Below, one piece after another: positions 16,495 through 24,349 of a DNA stretch of 32,461 bases; positions within the stretch are counted from its first letter, which is position 1, and every line of letters starts with the position of its first letter. The position numbers and the translations under genes are program-made. The stretch is from contig NZ_BCWB01000009.1 of NCBI RefSeq assembly GCF_001592045.1, positions 1 through 32,461 of the forward strand. Reading direction: 5' to 3'. The notes beneath the pieces are model-generated. The model was not told where the DNA came from. It ran no database searches and was given only the letters and a program-made list of their open reading frames with translations. The DNA is from Thermobifida fusca NBRC 14071 = JCM 3263 (GTDB lineage: Bacteria; Actinomycetota; Actinomycetes; Streptosporangiales; Streptosporangiaceae).

Positions 16495-16643
16495 AACAAC
16501 CTCGGATCAGAGCACTCTTGACAAAGGGAATGCGGACGAGGTACACCAAGAAATTCAACTCAAAAGTTCGCAACTAACCCAAACGATGACCAAACTCATA
16601 TATGGGACTTTTGAAATCTTATCCTGATCACAAAGAGTCCAAA

Positions 16644-16659
16644 TGTGACATAAATCACA
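16644..16659. promoter_or_regulatory. CRP/GlxR-type palindrome upstream of the response regulator
   Basis: TGTGA-CATAAA-TCACA is a perfect match to the CRP/GlxR consensus, centred about 157 bases upstream of the response-regulator start. This suggests cAMP-receptor-type control of that gene. Whether it activates or represses depends on the unknown transcription start. Confidence 0.6.
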
Positions 16660-16984
16660 CACGTTGGCTGAACGATAAAATAGCTCGATCTTTCGCGCGC
16701 CTATCGAGGAATCAAAGCCCAGAAGGGGTCATTATCCGCGCGCTAGGGAAGCGACCGTAAGAAGACAATAAAAACCAGAGCTCTTCCGAAAGAAGACCAG
16801 ATCCGGACGTCGGAACATCAGACAGGTGTGGATGATATTAGTTCCAAGAATCTGACCAATGGTCGATGATGTTTAGCAACCTGCAGCGCGCACTGAAAAC
16901 ACCGTCTTCTATCGAGCTCTCTTCCGCTCGACTACAGCCTTTCTGTGTACCTTCCCCACCGTTTCCTGGCCTCTCCCCCAACGG

Positions 16985-17028
16985 AATAGAAAAGCTCAGC
17001 GCCTGCGCGGACGCGCGGACGCTGAGCT
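16985..17028 (-). terminator. Intrinsic terminator of the hemerythrin/FMN-reductase operon
   Basis: AGCTCAGCG (16993-17001) pairs with CGCTGAGCT (17020-17028). Read on the minus strand the stem is followed by TTTTCTATT, a T-rich tail. It lies about 40 bases after the hemerythrin stop codon and fits a factor-independent terminator. Confidence 0.75.
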
Positions 17029-17065
17029 GCACCCCTTACTGATGCTTGACGGCCCCAGCAGGTCG

Positions 17066-17539
17066 TCAGACGGTGGAGGGAAGGTTGTTCATCGCTTCAA
17101 CGATGTATTTCTCCTCGTAGTCCAGATGGTCCTCCAGGAGTGCTACGAGCGACGCCAACTCCTTCTTCGTTTTCTCGGCATCTCCGTCGCCCGCCTCGGA
17201 AACAGTCGCCCTAATTCGAGAGATCAGATCGGCGACGACTGTGTGCTCCTGCCTCATCCGTTCTAGTTGCGGACGAAGCTCCGGGAACTGCTCCTCCAAC
17301 GCGGGAAAGAACCGCTCGTCTTCAGTGACGTGGTGTCCGTGCAACTGGTGGCAGAAGTCGAGGCAATTCTTACGCAACTGGTACGCCAGGGTCGGGACGG
17401 TTTTCTCTCCCGAGTCCAGCTTGTCGCGCTCGTCGAGGAATTCCTCGATCTCTTCTTGGATGGCGCGAATCCACGAGCGCAGCTCGTTGTGCACCTGAAC
17501 GAGCTTGTCGCCAAACCGAACCTTGGCGTTATCGGACAT
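17066..17539 (-). CDS. Hemerythrin-domain protein
   Basis: A 157-residue four-helix protein of the hemerythrin/HHE family. Metal-ligand candidates are H17 (VQVHNEL), the HGHHVTEDERF segment at about 67-77, H99 (RQEHTVV) and H138 with E142/E143 (DHLDYEEKYI). These would hold a non-haem di-iron centre used for oxygen, NO or redox sensing or storage. ATG 17539 follows GAGG by nine bases; a TTG five codons earlier is less likely. Its start overlaps the end of the FMN-reductase gene by 11 bases, so the two are translationally linked. A hemerythrin beside a flavin reductase/monooxygenase set suggests protection from, or supply of, oxygen species; this is inference. Confidence 0.88.
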   Translation of the reverse strand: MSDNAKVRFGDKLVQVHNELRSWIRAIQEEIEEFLDERDKLDSGEKTVPTLAYQLRKNCLDFCHQLHGHHVTEDERFFPALEEQFPELRPQLERMRQEHTVVADLISRIRATVSEAGDGDAEKTKKELASLVALLEDHLDYEEKYIVEAMNNLPSTV

Positions 17540-18212
17540 ATTGGGGTTCCTCAATCATCTGTGAGCGGATATCGCGGGCGGATCCCCGGTAAGGGCTCTC
17601 TTCCCTAGCGCGACGCAGCGCCCTCCCCCACCACACGAGCTGGTCGAGCAGGTTCTGAGCCGCGACTGCACAAGCCTCGGGGGACTTGGGGCGTCCCTCC
17701 GAGTCGAACTGCTCCTCGACACTGTGGAAGCTCACGGTGTTCCGGACAGTGACGGCGTGGAGTTCCGTGAAGACCTGTCCCAAGTGCTCCACCGCGCGCA
17801 GCCCGCCAGACCTGCCCCCGTAGGAGACGAAACCCACGGGCTTGGCCTCCCACTCTGCGGTGTGCCAGTCGATCAGCGACTTCACGGAAGCGGGAAAGCT
17901 GCGGTTGTATTCGGGGACGACGAACACGAACATGTCTGCGCGGCGCAGCCGTGGAGTCAGCCGAGAGAGCACTTGGACTGTTGTGGGGTCGGGGTCGCGG
18001 TGCGGTTCAGGCGGCAGCGGGAAGACCGCGGTGTCCACCGTGTCGACCTCCAGCTCGGACCGCCCCGTGGTCTGCTCCAGGAACCACTGTGCGACGCACC
18101 CGCCGTTTCTGCCTTTGCGCGCGCTCGCCACCACCACTACGAGGCGAAGGGGAGGCTCGCGTCTGCTCCCCTCGGCATGCCCCGCGGTGGGCCGACCTGT
18201 CCGGGAGATCAC
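17529..18212 (-). CDS. NAD(P)H-dependent FMN reductase
   Basis: A 227-residue flavodoxin-fold reductase. After a short extension, RLVVVVASARKGRNG (about 23-37) is the phosphate-binding loop start. VPEYNRSFPASVKSLIDW (about 98-115) is the family signature that contacts the flavin, and SYGGRSGGLRAVEHL (about 129-143) is the third motif. It should reduce FMN with NAD(P)H. The GTG start at 18212 overlaps the stop of the upstream NmrA-like gene (GTGA), which supports it. As the flavin monooxygenase of the acyl-CoA-dehydrogenase type lies upstream in the same block, this enzyme is a good candidate for its reductase component. Confidence 0.88.
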   Translation of the reverse strand: MISRTGRPTAGHAEGSRREPPLRLVVVVASARKGRNGGCVAQWFLEQTTGRSELEVDTVDTAVFPLPPEPHRDPDPTTVQVLSRLTPRLRRADMFVFVVPEYNRSFPASVKSLIDWHTAEWEAKPVGFVSYGGRSGGLRAVEHLGQVFTELHAVTVRNTVSFHSVEEQFDSEGRPKSPEACAVAAQNLLDQLVWWGRALRRAREESPYRGSARDIRSQMIEEPQYVR

Positions 18213-19027
18213 CTGAAATCACCGACGTGGTCGATCGCCCACTGGGCGAAGGTCCGGCCCCGTTTACCCGTGATGGGTTCCAGCGGGGAGATCTCGTGGG
18301 GGCGGTCGACAAGCTGCGCGAACATGTGGATCCGCGCCCGGGCCGCTCCGAGAGGGATTCCTGCGCGCACCCACTCCTCCACGGCCTCTTCCGCGGAGAT
18401 CTCTTCGAAGACGATCTCGCGGCCCAGGGCTTCCCCGATCAGGCGTGCCCGCTCCTCATAGGTCACCGACTCGGGGCCGCTGAACATGGGCCGGGTGCCG
18501 AGCAGCTTGTCGGTGAGCAGGGCAAGAGCCGCCACCTCGGCGATGTCTTTTTCGTGGAGGGGGGCGGAGTGGGCTCGGGCGAACGGCCCGCGGACCACGC
18601 CGCGCTCGCGGATCTGGTCCCGCCATTCCAGGGCGGTCGTGGCGAACCCGCCCGCAGGGCGGAGCAGCACCCATTCCAGGCCGCTGTCCACGACGACCCG
18701 TTCGAGCTCCCGGTGGCGGACAGCGATCGCGTTGCGGGGATTGTCGTCGAGGACGGAGTAGGACGAGAGGCCGACCAGGCGTCGCACCCCCGCCTCTTTG
18801 GCGCGGGCCACGATTTTCTCCGGTCCTTCCGGGAGGGCAGCGAGGTTGATGAAGACTGCTTCCACACCGTCCAGCGGCGGGTCGGTATTCGGCACGACTT
18901 CGACGGAAGGCGGCAGGGCCGCCTTCTCCGGGGCCCGGCTCACCGCCCGCACCTGGGCCCCGGCGTCGACCAGCATCTGGGTGAGCGGCCGTCCTACATG
19001 CCCGGTCGCCCCGGTCACCAAAATCAT
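18209..19027 (-). CDS. NmrA-like NAD(P)-binding protein
   Basis: A 272-residue atypical SDR of the NmrA/HSCARG type. MILVTGATGHVGRPL is the GxxGxxG dinucleotide motif, VRAVSR follows the second strand, and VGLSSYSV and LRPAGGFATT are family features. There is no classical YxxxK site. A member of this family may act as a reductase/isomerase or redox sensor. Within the polyketide cluster it could reduce a quinone-type intermediate, but the substrate is unknown. It lies 103 bases after the flavin monooxygenase and overlaps the FMN reductase by four bases. Confidence 0.85.
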   Translation of the reverse strand: MILVTGATGHVGRPLTQMLVDAGAQVRAVSRAPEKAALPPSVEVVPNTDPPLDGVEAVFINLAALPEGPEKIVARAKEAGVRRLVGLSSYSVLDDNPRNAIAVRHRELERVVVDSGLEWVLLRPAGGFATTALEWRDQIRERGVVRGPFARAHSAPLHEKDIAEVAALALLTDKLLGTRPMFSGPESVTYEERARLIGEALGREIVFEEISAEEAVEEWVRAGIPLGAARARIHMFAQLVDRPHEISPLEPITGKRGRTFAQWAIDHVGDFR

Positions 19028-19130
19028 GGTCTCTCTGCCTTTCCTTGTGGGTTCATCGCACCGTCAACGGGGGCCGCTCTTCCCGCATGCTGCTGTTGTG
19101 GTGCGGCGGCCCCGTGCTGGAAAAGGGGGG

Positions 19131-20243
19131 TCAGCCTGCGGCAAGAAGGCTCTGCGTGTAGGCGAGACCGGCCTGTTCGAACTGCATGACCGCGTGTCCG
19201 GACACGGACCGGACGTCGCGCCAGTACCTCTGCAAGGGGTGGCTGTCGGCCTGTCCGCGGGTACCGCCGGTGCGGGCGAGCGCGTCGACGGCAGAGGTCA
19301 GCATTTCCAGGGCGAGGGCGGAGTCTCGCCTGCTCCGCTGCACGAGTTCGGGGGTGAACCGGCCTGCGTCTGCGGTTTCGGCGACCCGGTCCAGAAGGAG
19401 ACGTGCCGCGTCGATCTGTCCCGCGGCGCGGGCGTAGGCGATCTGGTACGCCTGGTGTGAGGCTGCCCGGGGGCCGGCTGCGGGGCCTTTGAGCAGGGGC
19501 AGGGCCGCGTCGAGTGCGCCGAGCGCAGCCCCCAGCGCGGGGGTGACGAAGGTGAGGCCGTTGACGGCCAGGGTGGGTGCGTAGCGGCGGTCCCCTTCCG
19601 CGGTGGGCCCTTGCATGGCGTCTTCGCGAAGACAGGTGCGGTGGTCGGGGACGAAGGCGTCGTCGATGACGATGTCGTGGCTTCCCGTCCCGCGCATGCC
19701 CAGGGTGTGCCACGTGTCCTCGTAGGTGTAGTCGCTGCGCGGGACAGCGAAGAAGCGCGGTGGGCCGCCGTCGGATCCGGGTCCTTGCGCGGGCCCGGCG
19801 AGGAGGGCCCAGTCGGAGTACTCCACCCCGCTGGCGTAGGTCCACCGGCCGCTCAGGCGCCAGCCGCCCGCTACGCGGGTGGCGCGGCCGAGCGGTTTGA
19901 CGACGCTGACGATCCGGACGTCGGGGCTGCTGCCCCACACTTCTTTCCGGCCTTCTTCAGGCAGGCAGGCGACGTAGCGGCCGGAGTGCCCGAAGAGCGA
20001 GGCGAGCCACCCGGTGGAGGGGCAGTGCCGGGACAGGTGGACCACGTGGCGGGCCAGGTCGGTGAAGGAACCTGCGGCTCCGCCGTAGTCGGCCGGCACT
20101 GACCAGCGGAAGAAGCCGGCGTCGGTGAGGAGGTCGATGGTCTCGGGGGGTACGCGTCGATCCAGGTCAGTTTGGGCTGCGGTAGCGGAAGCGAGGGCGG
20201 TGAGCTGTTCGATTGGGGGGCGTCGGTCTGCGGCAGAGGGCAT
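19131..20243 (-). CDS. Flavin-dependent monooxygenase, acyl-CoA-dehydrogenase fold
   Basis: A 370-residue protein of the acyl-CoA dehydrogenase/HpaB-HsaA type (group D flavin monooxygenases). The N-terminal helical domain has LTDAGFFRWSVPADYGGAAGS. The middle beta domain has GWRLSGRWTYASGVEYSDWALL and the TWHTLGMRGTGSHDIVIDDAFVP motif. The C-terminal helical domain has RYWRDVRSVSGHA, the typical end. Relatives in aromatic polyketide clusters (ActVA-ORF5, NcnH) hydroxylate rings using FMNH2 from a partner reductase. ATG 20243 has AAGGGA seven bases upstream; the frame is open 25 codons further. It is divergent from the MFS gene. The FMN reductase at 17529-18212 is the likely partner. Confidence 0.87.
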   Translation of the reverse strand: MPSAADRRPPIEQLTALASATAAQTDLDRRVPPETIDLLTDAGFFRWSVPADYGGAAGSFTDLARHVVHLSRHCPSTGWLASLFGHSGRYVACLPEEGRKEVWGSSPDVRIVSVVKPLGRATRVAGGWRLSGRWTYASGVEYSDWALLAGPAQGPGSDGGPPRFFAVPRSDYTYEDTWHTLGMRGTGSHDIVIDDAFVPDHRTCLREDAMQGPTAEGDRRYAPTLAVNGLTFVTPALGAALGALDAALPLLKGPAAGPRAASHQAYQIAYARAAGQIDAARLLLDRVAETADAGRFTPELVQRSRRDSALALEMLTSAVDALARTGGTRGQADSHPLQRYWRDVRSVSGHAVMQFEQAGLAYTQSLLAAG

Positions 20244-20391
20244 CGTGCATCCCTTCGGAAAGGGTGCGGCGACTTTCGCCGACGGGTTGATGCTAGAAAG
20301 CCTGGCACCAAAAAACAACCTCTTGTACGCTTTTTTGCATACCGACTGTCCGCTTTTTCATGGCGGCCTTCCCTGACGCCTGGAGTCTTTT
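20244..20391. promoter_or_regulatory. Divergent promoter region with inverted repeat
   Basis: A 148-base gap between the divergent monooxygenase and MFS genes, A/T-rich in its centre. It contains the imperfect inverted repeat GTACGC-TTTTTT-GCATAC (20325-20342; five of six positions match). This symmetry suits a TetR-type dimer, and a TetR gene lies just beyond the MFS gene. Control of both genes from here is an inference. Confidence 0.5.
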
Positions 20392-21909
20392 ATGGTCACC
20401 ACGCCGCACTCACAGTCCACACAAAGCGCCCCTGAGCAGGCCGGTCCGCAGCAGACGCCTCGTACCGGCATCGCTCTCACCCTCATCGCGGCCACGCAGC
20501 TCATGCTCGTGCTGGACGGCACGATCATGAACATTGCGCTGCCGAGCGTGCAGACCGCGCTCGACATCCCGGCCGGGCGACTGTCCTGGGTAGTCAACGC
20601 CTACGCCCTGACCTTCGGCGGCCTCCTGCTGCTCGGCGGGAGGATCGGTGACCTTTGGGGGCGGCGGAGGGTCTTCCGTTTCTCGCTAGCCCTCTTCGCT
20701 GCTGCCTCCCTTGCCGGCGGGCTTGCCACCCAGGAAACGGTTCTCATCGCCGCCCGCGCCTGCCAGGGGGTCGCCGCCGCTATTGCCGCGCCCACGGCCC
20801 TCTCCCTGATCGCCACCACCTTTGCGGAAGGCCCCAGCCGCAACCGGGCCATGGGCGTGTACGGGGCGATGTCCGGCCTCGGCTCGATCATCGGCCTGCT
20901 GCTCGGCGGCCTCCTGACCGAATTCCTCAACTGGCGCTGGGTGCTATTCGTCAACATCCCCATCTGCCTGGCCGTCCTGGCCGGGACCGGAGTCCTGGTG
21001 GAAGGCTCCCGGGTCCAGGGACGGCTTGACCTTCCCGGCGCGCTCACCGGCAGCCTCGGGCTTCTCGTCCTCGTCTACGCCATCGTCCGCGGCGGGGATG
21101 CGGGCTGGTCCGACCCGGTGACCCTCGGCGCGGGCCTTGCCGCTCTGCTGCTCCTGTCCTGCTTCCTCGTCATCCAGTCGCGCAGCCCGCACCCGATGAT
21201 GCCCTTGGGTCTGCTCCGCGACCGCAACCGGGGAGCCGCCTACGCCACGATGCTGCTGGTGGGCGGCGGCATGTTCGCCACCTACTACTTCCTCACGCTC
21301 TTCATGCAGCAGGTACAGGGCTGGGATGCGATGACCACCGGCCTGGCGTACCTTCCCTTCGCGACCGGCATGGGCGTGGCCTCGGGCATCCTCGGCCCCC
21401 GGCTGCTCGGCCGGTTCTCCCCCCGCACCGTGATCGTGCCCGGCCTGGCTGCCGCCACCCTCGGCATGGTGGTCTTCTCCCAGATCTCCCCCGGTTCCTC
21501 CTACCTGCTGCACCTCATGCCGGCGATGGTCCTCACCAGTGTCGGACTCGGACTGAGCGTCGTCCCCCTCACCTTGGGGGCGTTGAGCGGCGTCGAGCCC
21601 GGCCAGTCGGGTATCGCCTCAGGTATCCTCAACGCCGGCATGCAGGTCGGCGGGGCCCTCGGCCTAGCAGTGCTGAGCACCGTGGCCCTGACCGGAACGC
21701 ACTCGCTCCTCCCCGACGCCACTGCTCTTCTCCAGCAGGGGCGACAGCAGGGAGAGATCGCTCTGGTCGTGCAGGCATCCGAGGCACTCACCCACGGCTT
21801 CGGCTGGGCTTTCCTCGTCGGTGCCGGCCTTTACGCCCTTGCCCTGCTCCTCGTCGCGTCCCTGATGACCACACCAGGCCCCGCCGCCCGACCGGACAGA
21901 AAGGCCTGA
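20392..21909 (+). CDS. MFS drug:proton antiporter, DHA2 (EmrB/QacA) family
   Basis: A 505-residue integral membrane protein with about 14 predicted membrane segments. Early motifs include LDGTIMNIALPSVQ (helix 1), SWVVNAYALTFGGLLLLGGRIGDLWGRRR (helix 2 and the motif-A loop, GRxGDxxGRRR) and GPSRNRAMGVYGAMSGLGSIIGLLLGG (motif C-like). It would export a hydrophobic compound in exchange for protons, here most simply the polyketide product. The ATG has GGAG seven bases upstream. It is followed by a strong inverted repeat and a TetR gene in the same direction, the usual resistance-plus-repressor pairing. Confidence 0.94.
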   Translation: MVTTPHSQSTQSAPEQAGPQQTPRTGIALTLIAATQLMLVLDGTIMNIALPSVQTALDIPAGRLSWVVNAYALTFGGLLLLGGRIGDLWGRRRVFRFSLALFAAASLAGGLATQETVLIAARACQGVAAAIAAPTALSLIATTFAEGPSRNRAMGVYGAMSGLGSIIGLLLGGLLTEFLNWRWVLFVNIPICLAVLAGTGVLVEGSRVQGRLDLPGALTGSLGLLVLVYAIVRGGDAGWSDPVTLGAGLAALLLLSCFLVIQSRSPHPMMPLGLLRDRNRGAAYATMLLVGGGMFATYYFLTLFMQQVQGWDAMTTGLAYLPFATGMGVASGILGPRLLGRFSPRTVIVPGLAAATLGMVVFSQISPGSSYLLHLMPAMVLTSVGLGLSVVPLTLGALSGVEPGQSGIASGILNAGMQVGGALGLAVLSTVALTGTHSLLPDATALLQQGRQQGEIALVVQASEALTHGFGWAFLVGAGLYALALLLVASLMTTPGPAARPDRKA

Positions 21910-21928
21910 CCTGGGAGAAGACCTGCGG

Positions 21929-21958
21929 CGCGTCCTTGCAGGGGCCTGCAAGGACGCG
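21929..21958. terminator. 14-bp inverted repeat between MFS and TetR genes
   Basis: CGCGTCCTTGCAGG (21929-21942) pairs perfectly with 21945-21958, leaving a 2-base centre. It may terminate the MFS transcript or, given the near-continuous palindrome 53 bases before the tetR start, be its operator. No T-tract follows. Confidence 0.55.
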
Positions 21959-22011
21959 TACCGGTATCTAGGTGGGACAGGCACACTCCAAGAACGGAAG
22001 GCGGTAGCGCA

Positions 22012-22668
22012 ATGACTGGCCAGGTGTCATGGGACCACGATCCCCTTGCTTCACCGGACTCACCTGACAAGCGCCCGTGGACGGCCAAAGGGCTGCGCGC
22101 CCGGCGGCGGATCCTGGCCGCGGCGCGGAAGTGTTTCGCCGAGGTCGGCTACGAGAAGGCGACACTCCGCATGATCGCCGCGGAGGCGAACTCCGACAAA
22201 TCCTCGGTCATCAAGTATTTCGGCAGCAAAGAGCAGCTTTTCCGCGAATGCGTGTACTGGACGATCCCCATCGACGAACTCACCGCGGACGCCCCCGACC
22301 AGTCTGCCGAGAACTATTTGCGTTCCATGCTCTCCGCTTGGGCGAGGGACCCCCACAGTCCCATGGCGGTGCTGCTGCGGGTGAGCATGACCAACAAGGA
22401 GGCGGCTGACCTGCTGCGCTCGCATATCACCACGCATTCCGTGGAACGGGTGATGAAGCACATGAAAGGACCCGACCCTGAGCTGCGGGCCGGACTCTTC
22501 GCCGCCATGATGATGGGAATCGCCAGCGGCCGCTATCTGCTGCGCATTCCCGGCCTGGCCGAAGCGGAACTGGACGATGTGCTCCGAGTGGCTGCTCCCG
22601 CTATCCGTGCCCTCATCGCCGTCGAGGAGGGCACAGACAGCACAGAAGAAAAGCAGGACAGAACTTGA
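22012..22668 (+). CDS. TetR-family regulator
   Basis: A 218-residue protein. The N-terminal helix-turn-helix (about residues 27-75) has ARRRILAAARKCFAEVGYEKATLRMIAAEANSDKSSV and IKYFGSKEQLF, the canonical TetR pattern with the YF.SKE.L motif. The remainder is a helical ligand-binding domain. It probably represses the MFS gene, and possibly neighbours, until an aromatic ligand binds. The ATG at 22012 has only a weak site (GGAAGG, about 10 bases upstream). It ends 13 bases from the convergent acyltransferase gene, with no terminator between them. Confidence 0.92.
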   Translation: MTGQVSWDHDPLASPDSPDKRPWTAKGLRARRRILAAARKCFAEVGYEKATLRMIAAEANSDKSSVIKYFGSKEQLFRECVYWTIPIDELTADAPDQSAENYLRSMLSAWARDPHSPMAVLLRVSMTNKEAADLLRSHITTHSVERVMKHMKGPDPELRAGLFAAMMMGIASGRYLLRIPGLAEAELDDVLRVAAPAIRALIAVEEGTDSTEEKQDRT

Positions 22669-22681
22669 CCTGTTCCGATGC

Positions 22682-23683
22682 TCACCCGGCTAGGTGCCCG
22701 GCTGACGCTAGCGCAGCCAGCGCGGACTCCCATGTGGCGACCGTGTCCCCGCGTTCCGAAGGAAGCGTGGAGACGACCCGGCTGCTCCCCTCCAGCACGG
22801 TAGGCAGCCGCCGTGCCGCGGCGGCAAGGCCCTTGCCCGGTCCGACTTCCACATAGGTGTGTGCGCCGCGCCGGTCGAGCGCCTGCAACGCCGGCCAAAA
22901 CAGGACAGGCCGCGACATCTGCGACGCCCAGAATCCGGGGTCGAGCGCTTGTTGTTCAGTGACCGGTTCTGCGGTCAGCGAGGAGACGAGGGGAATCGCG
23001 GGACTGTTGCGCTGCTCGGCGGCGATAGCCTCCTGGAACACGCGTGCCGCTTCAGCCATGGCAGGCGAGTGGAACGGCTGTGCGGTTCTGACCGCACGCG
23101 TCGTCATCCCTTTGGCTTTGAGGACCGCGTCGGTGGCGGCGAGCTCAGCCTCCGGACCGGCCAGGACCGTCTGGGCGGCCCCGTTGACGGCGCCGACGGC
23201 CACCCCCGCACGGGCGCACTCGGCGGGGATGAGCGGTTCAACGGTGTCAGGGGCTGCCGCCACCGCCAGCATGCCGCCACGGGGCGCCTTCCCCAGGGAC
23301 GAGGAGCGGGCCGCAAGGATCCGGGCGGCCGCGGGAAGATCCCACACGCCGGCGAGGGTTGCCGCACACAATTCGCCGATGCTGTGGCCGAGCAGGACGG
23401 CTGGTCGCAGGCCCCGGTGCTCCAGGCTTTTCGCTGCCGCGTAGGCCACCCCGAACAGTAAGGGCTGGGCGTTGAGGCCGTCGTGGACACCGTCGGCGGG
23501 CTCGCCGGTCAGCCACAGTTCCCGCAGCCGCTCCCCGTCCGCGCCGAGCAGCTCCAGGAACTCGTCCATCACCTCGGTGAACACCCGGTCGTATCCGTGG
23601 AGCGCCGCCCCCATCCTCCGGTATTGGGCGCCTTGCCCGGGAAGGAGCAGCGCCACAGGGGGTGCGAGGACATGCTGGTTCAC
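22682..23683 (-). CDS. Acyltransferase (MAT-like), starter selection or editing
   Basis: A 333-residue FabD-type acyltransferase. The LLPGQGAQY motif is near residue 15, the nucleophile Ser-101 lies in GHSIGE, and the catalytic His is near 205 in QPFHSPAM. Type II PKS clusters with non-acetate starters often carry such an AT: DpsD in daunorubicin, ZhuC (which removes acetyl starters) in R1128. It would transfer or hydrolyse acyl groups on an ACP. GTG 23683 overlaps the stop of the preceding gene (GTGA). Last gene of the long minus-strand operon. Whether it loads or edits starters cannot be told from sequence. Confidence 0.9.
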   Translation of the reverse strand: MNQHVLAPPVALLLPGQGAQYRRMGAALHGYDRVFTEVMDEFLELLGADGERLRELWLTGEPADGVHDGLNAQPLLFGVAYAAAKSLEHRGLRPAVLLGHSIGELCAATLAGVWDLPAAARILAARSSSLGKAPRGGMLAVAAAPDTVEPLIPAECARAGVAVGAVNGAAQTVLAGPEAELAATDAVLKAKGMTTRAVRTAQPFHSPAMAEAARVFQEAIAAEQRNSPAIPLVSSLTAEPVTEQQALDPGFWASQMSRPVLFWPALQALDRRGAHTYVEVGPGKGLAAAARRLPTVLEGSSRVVSTLPSERGDTVATWESALAALASAGHLAG

Positions 23684-24315
23684 TGCGCCACCCCCACGAC
23701 CTGGCCCACCGTGGCGTCGTTGGTCAGCATGTCCAGCAGGGCGCGGGCAAGATCAGCGCGGGTGATCGAAGTGCCGTTGGGCACGTTCGATCCCAGCGCA
23801 CTCCGATAGGTGCCGGTGCCGGGCCCGTCCAGCAGCCGCGGCGGACGCACCACCGTCCAATCCAGCCCTGAGGCCGCGAGTTCTTCCTCCATTTCTGCCA
23901 GGTCGGCGTACTGGGGGGCGAAGGCGAGACGGACCAGGGGGGTGAGGAGGAAGCGGATAGCGAACTTCTCTCCCTTGGGGGACGGTCCGACCGGGGCCGC
24001 GCTCACCACCAGGATTCTGCGGGTTCCGCTCTCCTTCATGGCGCTCACCACCGCCCGGCTTGCCTGGGCGACGATCCCCGCTTCCCGGTTGCGGCGCGCG
24101 CCGAGCGCGGACAGCACCGCGTCCTGTCCGTAGAGCAGGGGGCGCAGTGCCTCGACCGACGTCACGTCCGCTTTGACCGTGGTCAAGGCTTCGTGTTCCA
24201 GGGAGATTCGGGAGGGGTCTCGGGCTACTGCCGTCACCTGGTGCCCTCGTTCCAGCGCCTGGTGCACCAGGTGGGTTCCCGTCCGCCCGGTGGCGCCGAA
24301 CACGATGAGTTTCAT
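23680..24315 (-). CDS. NAD(P)-binding protein, SDR5/NmrA type
   Basis: A 211-residue Rossmann protein starting MKLIVFGATGRTGTHLV. It has VTAVARDPSRI after strand 2, and SGLDWTVVRPPRLLDGPGTGTY near residue 150, typical of the NAD(P)H-binding family that includes biliverdin-reductase-B-like proteins. No YxxxK motif is seen. It may reduce a quinone or flavin-type substrate. It sits between the KAS III-like and AT genes and overlaps the AT start by four bases. Its role in the pathway is not known. Confidence 0.87.
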   Translation of the reverse strand: MKLIVFGATGRTGTHLVHQALERGHQVTAVARDPSRISLEHEALTTVKADVTSVEALRPLLYGQDAVLSALGARRNREAGIVAQASRAVVSAMKESGTRRILVVSAAPVGPSPKGEKFAIRFLLTPLVRLAFAPQYADLAEMEEELAASGLDWTVVRPPRLLDGPGTGTYRSALGSNVPNGTSITRADLARALLDMLTNDATVGQVVGVAQ

Positions 24316-24349
24316 GGTTCTGCTCCGTTCTTTTTTGCGGTGCCCCGGA

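Larger units (their letters stand above)
16495..17065. other. A/T-rich intergenic region
   Basis: The stretch 16500-16830 is markedly richer in A/T than the rest of the window and must hold the promoter of the minus-strand response regulator. It carries a perfect CRP/GlxR palindrome (16644-16659). The right part holds the terminator of the hemerythrin operon (16993-17028). No gene is supported. A/T-rich islands in actinomycetes are often bound by Lsr2, which is a possibility here. Confidence 0.5.
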
